A stretch of DNA of 64,000 bases from Neptunicoccus cionae (GTDB lineage: Bacteria; Pseudomonadota; Alphaproteobacteria; Rhodobacterales; Rhodobacteraceae), in NCBI RefSeq assembly GCF_014643735.1, contig NZ_BMKA01000001.1, forward strand, positions 434,001 through 498,000, read 5' to 3'. The position numbers and the translations under genes are program-made. Under the pieces are notes generated by a model that made no database searches, was not told the origin of the DNA, and worked only from the letters and a program-made list of their open reading frames with translations. This document shows positions 60,674 through 64,000 of the stretch, piece by piece (positions within the stretch are counted from its first letter, which is position 1; every line of letters starts with the position of its first letter).

Positions 60674-61852
60674 ATGACAGGCAGGGCAATCGTGACAGAA
60701 CACACTCCGGATCCACAACTGCGCGAGGCTTTTCTGGGCGGAATGTCCCATGCAGCCTGTACGGTGAATATCGTGACCACTGACGGTGTTGCGGGGCGGG
60801 GCGGCGTGACGGTTTCGGCCATGACCTCTGTTTCGGCGGATTCTCCCAAGCCGACCCTGCTGGTCTGTGTTCACCACGAGGCGAGCGCTGCGCCGTTGAT
60901 CCTTGAAAATGGCAATTTCTGTGTGAACCTGCTGCGGGACGACCAGTCGTTCATCTCGGATACTTTCGCGGGACGGTTTAAAGAGGAATTTGCCGATAAG
61001 TTTGATTGTGCCGAATGGGCGCCGATGGCGACCGGTGCGCCCCGTGTGGTCGATCCGCTGGTGGCTTTTGATTGCAAACTGGTCAGCGCAGAACGGATTG
61101 GCACCCATCATGTTTTCGTGGGGGAGGTGCAGGATATTTTCACGGCCAATCGCGGCACGCCCCTGATATATGCCAACCGCGCTTACGGGCGCACGGTGCG
61201 GATTGATCCGGTCACGACCTTTGCAACATCCCAGTCGGATACGGCCCTGCGTGTCGGGTGTTTCCACACCATCGGCCCGTTTGTGGTGCCCCGTATTATC
61301 GGCGAGTTTACCAAGAATGACAGCACCGATCTGCGGCTGATGGACGGGGATCACCGCCGCCTGATCGAAGGCCTGCGGGCGGGTGATGTGGATCTGGCAC
61401 TGATGTTCGATCTCGATCTGCCGGATGATATTGAAACCGTGCAGCTGGCTGATTTGTCGCCCTATATCCTGCTGGCCGAGGATCATCCACTGGCGGCAGA
61501 ACCAAACCTCACTTTGGAAACGCTCACGCAGCATCCGATGGTCTTGCTGGATTCCCAACCTTCGGCGGATTACGCCCTGTCGATCTTTGCTGCAGAGCAT
61601 CTTACGCCGCAGGTCAAATACCACTGCCCGTCCTACGAGATGGTACGCGCGATGGTGGGGGAGGGGCTTGGCTATTCCATACTGGCGAGCAAACCGGCCA
61701 GCAATCTAAGCTATGATGGGCATTCGCTGGTCAGGCGGCCCTTGCCAAGCGACACGCGGCAGTGTCCTACGGTTATGGCCTACCGGCAGGGCGCAAAGCT
61801 GCCCCCTGCGGCGGAACCGTTTATGGAACTCTGCAAGGACCTGTTCAAATAG
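60674..61852 (+). CDS. Flavin reductase fused to LysR-type effector-binding domain
   Basis: The 392-residue protein has two parts. Residues about 10-173 are a flavin reductase-like FMN-binding domain: FLGGMSHAACTVNIVTTDG, GVTVSAMTSVSADSPKPTLL (20), FCVNLLRDDQSFISDTFAGR (20) and the C-terminal AYGRTVRIDP. Residues about 180-392 are a LysR substrate-binding domain: ALRVGCFHTIGPFVVPRIIG (20), LIEGLRAGDVDLALMFDLDL (20), LLAEDHPLAAEPNLTLETL and MVRAMVGEGLGYSILASKPA (20). No helix-turn-helix is present. I infer a flavin reductase whose activity is set by a small aromatic or acid effector, but the partner oxygenase is unknown. It is convergent with argE (9 bp apart). Confidence 0.88.
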   Translation: MTGRAIVTEHTPDPQLREAFLGGMSHAACTVNIVTTDGVAGRGGVTVSAMTSVSADSPKPTLLVCVHHEASAAPLILENGNFCVNLLRDDQSFISDTFAGRFKEEFADKFDCAEWAPMATGAPRVVDPLVAFDCKLVSAERIGTHHVFVGEVQDIFTANRGTPLIYANRAYGRTVRIDPVTTFATSQSDTALRVGCFHTIGPFVVPRIIGEFTKNDSTDLRLMDGDHRRLIEGLRAGDVDLALMFDLDLPDDIETVQLADLSPYILLAEDHPLAAEPNLTLETLTQHPMVLLDSQPSADYALSIFAAEHLTPQVKYHCPSYEMVRAMVGEGLGYSILASKPASNLSYDGHSLVRRPLPSDTRQCPTVMAYRQGAKLPPAAEPFMELCKDLFK

Positions 61853-61861
61853 GCAGCTTCC

Positions 61862-63025
61862 CTAAAGGGGGAGCCCTTCGACCAGCCGTTCGCTTAAAGC
61901 GGCAAGCATCCGGTCGCATTTCTCAAGTTGGTCGGCGCTGACAAATTCATCCGGTTTATGCCCCTGCGCCATGCTGCCGGGTCCACATACGACTGTCGGG
62001 ATGCCGACGCGACTGGAGAACAGCCCGCCTTCGGTGCCAAAGGCAACTTTCATCGTGTCATTCGCCCCGAGCAGGGATTTCACAAAAGCCACAACCGCGC
62101 CGTCTTCGGGGGTGGCAAGGCCGGGATAGGTGTTGGCGGTCATCTCGATGTCAATCGCAGCTTCGGGGGCAATGACGCGGGCGCGTTCTGCGATCTCTTC
62201 GGCGCGATCTTTGATCTCTTGCATCAACACAGTGGGATCATTTTCCGCCAGATTGCGGATTTCAAAGGTCACTTCACAGCGATTTGGCACAATGTTCAGC
62301 GCCACGCCCGCGTTGATCAGGCCCACATGCAGCGTGGTATAGGCCACGTCGTAATCAAAATCCCGCGCCCCCGTAGCGGCGAGCCGTTCCTGAATGCGGC
62401 GGATTTCACCAATCAGATCGGTCGCCAGATAAATCGCGTTCACGGCTTGGGGGGCAAGTGCGGAGTGCCCTTCGCGCCCGATACAGGTGGCTTTGGCGGC
62501 GGTCTTGCCTTTGTGACCCACAGCAACCTGCATCGAAGTCGGCTCCCCCACAATACACATGGCAGGTTTGAACGGGGCAGCTTCCAGCATGTCGATCAGG
62601 CTGCGCACGCCGATGCAGCCGATTTCCTCGTCATAGGAAAAGGCAAGGTGCAGCGGGGTTTGCAGGTCTTTGGTGCTGGCCTTCAAAGCCGCTGCAAGCG
62701 CGCTGGCCACGAATCCTTTCATGTCACAGGTGCCACGCCCGTAATAAAGCCCGTCTTCAAAGGTCAGTTGAAACGGTGGTTTCGTCCAGTTCTGGCCCGT
62801 CACAGGAACAACGTCTGTGTGGCCGGACAACAGCACACCGGGCCGGTCCGTTGGTCCTACGGTCGCGAAAAGGTTCGCCTTTTTACCCGTTTCATCGGGC
62901 AGCAACGTGACCTCGGCACCGGCATCCCGCAACAGACCTGCGCACCATTCGATCAGGTCCAAATTGGGATTGGCCGAGGTGGTGTCAAAAGCGATCAGTT
63001 TTTCAAGAATGTCTGCGGTTTGCAT
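61862..63025 (-). CDS. argE: Acetylornithine deacetylase
   Basis: The 387-residue M20 peptidase-family enzyme carries all metal ligands: His in LSGHTDVVPV, Asp in GRGTCDMKGF, Glu in FSYDEEIGC, Glu in CIVGEPTSMQ and His in AQGHKPDEF. The dimerisation domain is at about 180-295 (GREGHSALAPQAVNAIYLAT, 20). It matches the ArgE branch, which removes acetate from N-acetylornithine in arginine synthesis; some Rhodobacteraceae paralogues act on other acyl amino acids. It is divergent from the aldolase gene (141 bp) and not linked to other arg genes. Confidence 0.88.
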   Translation of the reverse strand: MQTADILEKLIAFDTTSANPNLDLIEWCAGLLRDAGAEVTLLPDETGKKANLFATVGPTDRPGVLLSGHTDVVPVTGQNWTKPPFQLTFEDGLYYGRGTCDMKGFVASALAAALKASTKDLQTPLHLAFSYDEEIGCIGVRSLIDMLEAAPFKPAMCIVGEPTSMQVAVGHKGKTAAKATCIGREGHSALAPQAVNAIYLATDLIGEIRRIQERLAATGARDFDYDVAYTTLHVGLINAGVALNIVPNRCEVTFEIRNLAENDPTVLMQEIKDRAEEIAERARVIAPEAAIDIEMTANTYPGLATPEDGAVVAFVKSLLGANDTMKVAFGTEGGLFSSRVGIPTVVCGPGSMAQGHKPDEFVSADQLEKCDRMLAALSERLVEGLPL

Positions 63026-63166
63026 GGGCGTGTCCTGCTAAAGAAGTTTTGAGATGTTCCTAACCGAAGCGCACGGAGATTGGAAATAGCCTTCCCGTCA
63101 GAGTGGTGTTTTGTCAGGGGATATGGTTTCTGGCTGTTATCGTCACATTAGCGGGAGGGAAAGATT

Positions 63167-63934
63167 ATGGCAGCGCCGGTAAACACACTGAAGGAAAAAC
63201 TTGCAGCGGGGCAGTTGCAGACAGGATGCTGGCTGACGCTCGCGCAGCCCTACGCAAGCGAGATTGCAGGGACTGCCGGATTTGACTGGGTGCTTATCGA
63301 CGGGGAACATGCGCCAAACGGGATTGGCCAGATTTCCAGCCAGATCGGCGCGTTGCAAGGATCGAAGTCAGCAATCGCGGTGCGGGTGCCTGTTGGGGAG
63401 GACTGGATCATCAAACAGGTGCTTGATGCGGGGGCGCAGACTGTTATGGTTCCAATGGTTGAAACCGGCGCACAGGCGCGCGCGATGGTGCGCGCGACGC
63501 GGTACGCGCCGGATGGCGTGCGCGGTGTCGGGGCTTCGGTGGGGCGGGCGTCCCATTGGACTGGTATTGCCGATTATTCCACCACGGCAAATGCGCAGAT
63601 GTGCCTGATCGTACAGGTGGAGGCCCAGCGGGGCTTGGAAAATCTTGATGACATCCTCGCTGTAGAGGGCGTGGATGCGGTGTTCATCGGACCTGCGGAT
63701 CTTGCGGCGGACATGGGCTATCTCGGGGAATTGGACGCGCCTGAGGTAATGGCCGCGATGGAAGATGCTGTGCTGCGTATCCGTGCGGCGGGTAAAGCGG
63801 CGGGGATCATGTGTACCGACCCCGATTTTGCACAACAAGCGATTAGCTGGGGCGTGAATTTTGCTGCTGTCGCTGTGGATGCGATCACTTTGACCACCGG
63901 ATTGCGCAGGGCTGCGTCAGCGTTCAAGGACTAA
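63167..63934 (+). CDS. HpcH/HpaI-type class II aldolase
   Basis: The 255-residue barrel enzyme has the HpaI signatures GFDWVLIDGEHAPNG with the catalytic His, VRVPVGEDWIIKQVLDAGAQ (20) with the Arg, TVMVPMVETGAQARAMVRAT (20), metal ligands Glu in IVQVEAQRGLENLDDI and Asp in FIGPADLAADMG. It cleaves or forms 4-hydroxy-2-keto acids such as 4-hydroxy-2-oxoheptane-1,7-dioate with pyruvate as a partner, using Mn or Mg. No homoprotocatechuate genes are nearby. GGAGGG precedes ATG 63167. The remaining 66 bp of the window after the stop hold nothing I can assign. Confidence 0.9.
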   Translation: MAAPVNTLKEKLAAGQLQTGCWLTLAQPYASEIAGTAGFDWVLIDGEHAPNGIGQISSQIGALQGSKSAIAVRVPVGEDWIIKQVLDAGAQTVMVPMVETGAQARAMVRATRYAPDGVRGVGASVGRASHWTGIADYSTTANAQMCLIVQVEAQRGLENLDDILAVEGVDAVFIGPADLAADMGYLGELDAPEVMAAMEDAVLRIRAAGKAAGIMCTDPDFAQQAISWGVNFAAVAVDAITLTTGLRRAASAFKD

Positions 63935-64000
63935 GAGAGACCTTGTTTATCGCGGCCATTTGGGGTTGGATCAAAGCAGAGTAATTTTCAACCTGCCGAT

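Noticed and set aside
63935-64000. Possible C-terminal codons of a minus-strand gene entering from the right
   Set aside because: Only 66 bp are visible and more than one frame is open, so no choice is justified.
1-64000. CRISPR arrays, insertion sequences, integrases, rRNA, riboswitches
   Set aside because: I looked for regularly spaced repeats, transposase or integrase motifs, terminal inverted repeats around genes, and conserved riboswitch cores (including a B12 type near bluB) and found none.

Overview
The window reads as chromosomal DNA of an alphaproteobacterium of the Rhodobacteraceae (Roseobacter group). This is inferred from gene content and order: ffh, a GNAT acetyltransferase, an AroQ chorismate mutase and rpsP in a row; TrmD with an N-terminal extension; a cysteine-free L31; the alphaproteobacterial division regulator MipZ; an elongator tRNA-Met with encoded CCA; and small GAVTVDWVVLTA-type Flp-like proteins. 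Coding density is high, strands alternate often, and I see no insertion sequence, prophage, CRISPR array or rRNA. No genus can be fixed from the sequence alone.

Region by region. (1) 1-8.3 kb: the 5' end of an iron-type ABC permease, a divergent sulfotransferase-like gene, a CHASE-PAS histidine kinase, a DUF2254 membrane protein and a triple-PAS hybrid kinase with two receiver domains; no DNA-binding response regulator is nearby. (2) 8.3-14.5 kb: a redox/stress neighbourhood. A FAD/NAD(P)-binding protein is divergent from a CxxC carboxymuconolactone-decarboxylase-like protein, a DsbA/FrnE-like oxidoreductase and a TetR regulator, with two tandem palindromic operators between them. Next to it a GMC oxidoreductase and its BetI-like TetR form a second unit with its own perfect palindromic operator. 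(3) 14.7-18.8 kb: GST, VIT-type transporter, tRNA-Met, ArsR, EamA transporter, azoreductase. (4) 18.9-32.5 kb: the translation block ffh-GNAT-chorismate mutase-rpsP and rimM-(kinase-like gene)-trmD-rplS-(membrane protein)-rpmE, interrupted between rpsP and rimM by bluB, a two-gene ABC exporter and a GAF histidine kinase. (5) 32.7-38 kb: mipZ, EamA transporter, AsmA protein, a 70-bp highly palindromic island, and a crotonase with a dienoyl-CoA-isomerase-like acid pair. (6) 38-47.7 kb: HyuA-like hydantoinase, Kef-type antiporter, DegT aminotransferase, MFS, Lrp, HPPD plus Rieske protein, a bacterial H-type lectin, a small secreted protein. (7) 47.9-64 kb: lepA, exoD, an RTX protein, PhnA-like protein, pirin, a 3-hydroxyisobutyrate-dehydrogenase-like enzyme, glutamate dehydrogenase, typA, kynA, a Flp-like peptide, a flavin reductase fused to a LysR effector domain, argE and an HpaI-type aldolase.

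Several units suggest joint work: the divergent redox cluster under TetR control, the GMC/BetI pair, HPPD with a Rieske protein beside an Lrp regulator, and the paired ABC half-transporters. The least ordinary items are the flavin reductase-LysR effector fusion (60674-61852), the palindromic island (36964-37034), the mutually exclusive hairpins before the hybrid kinase (5277-5327) and the H-type lectin (46918-47316).
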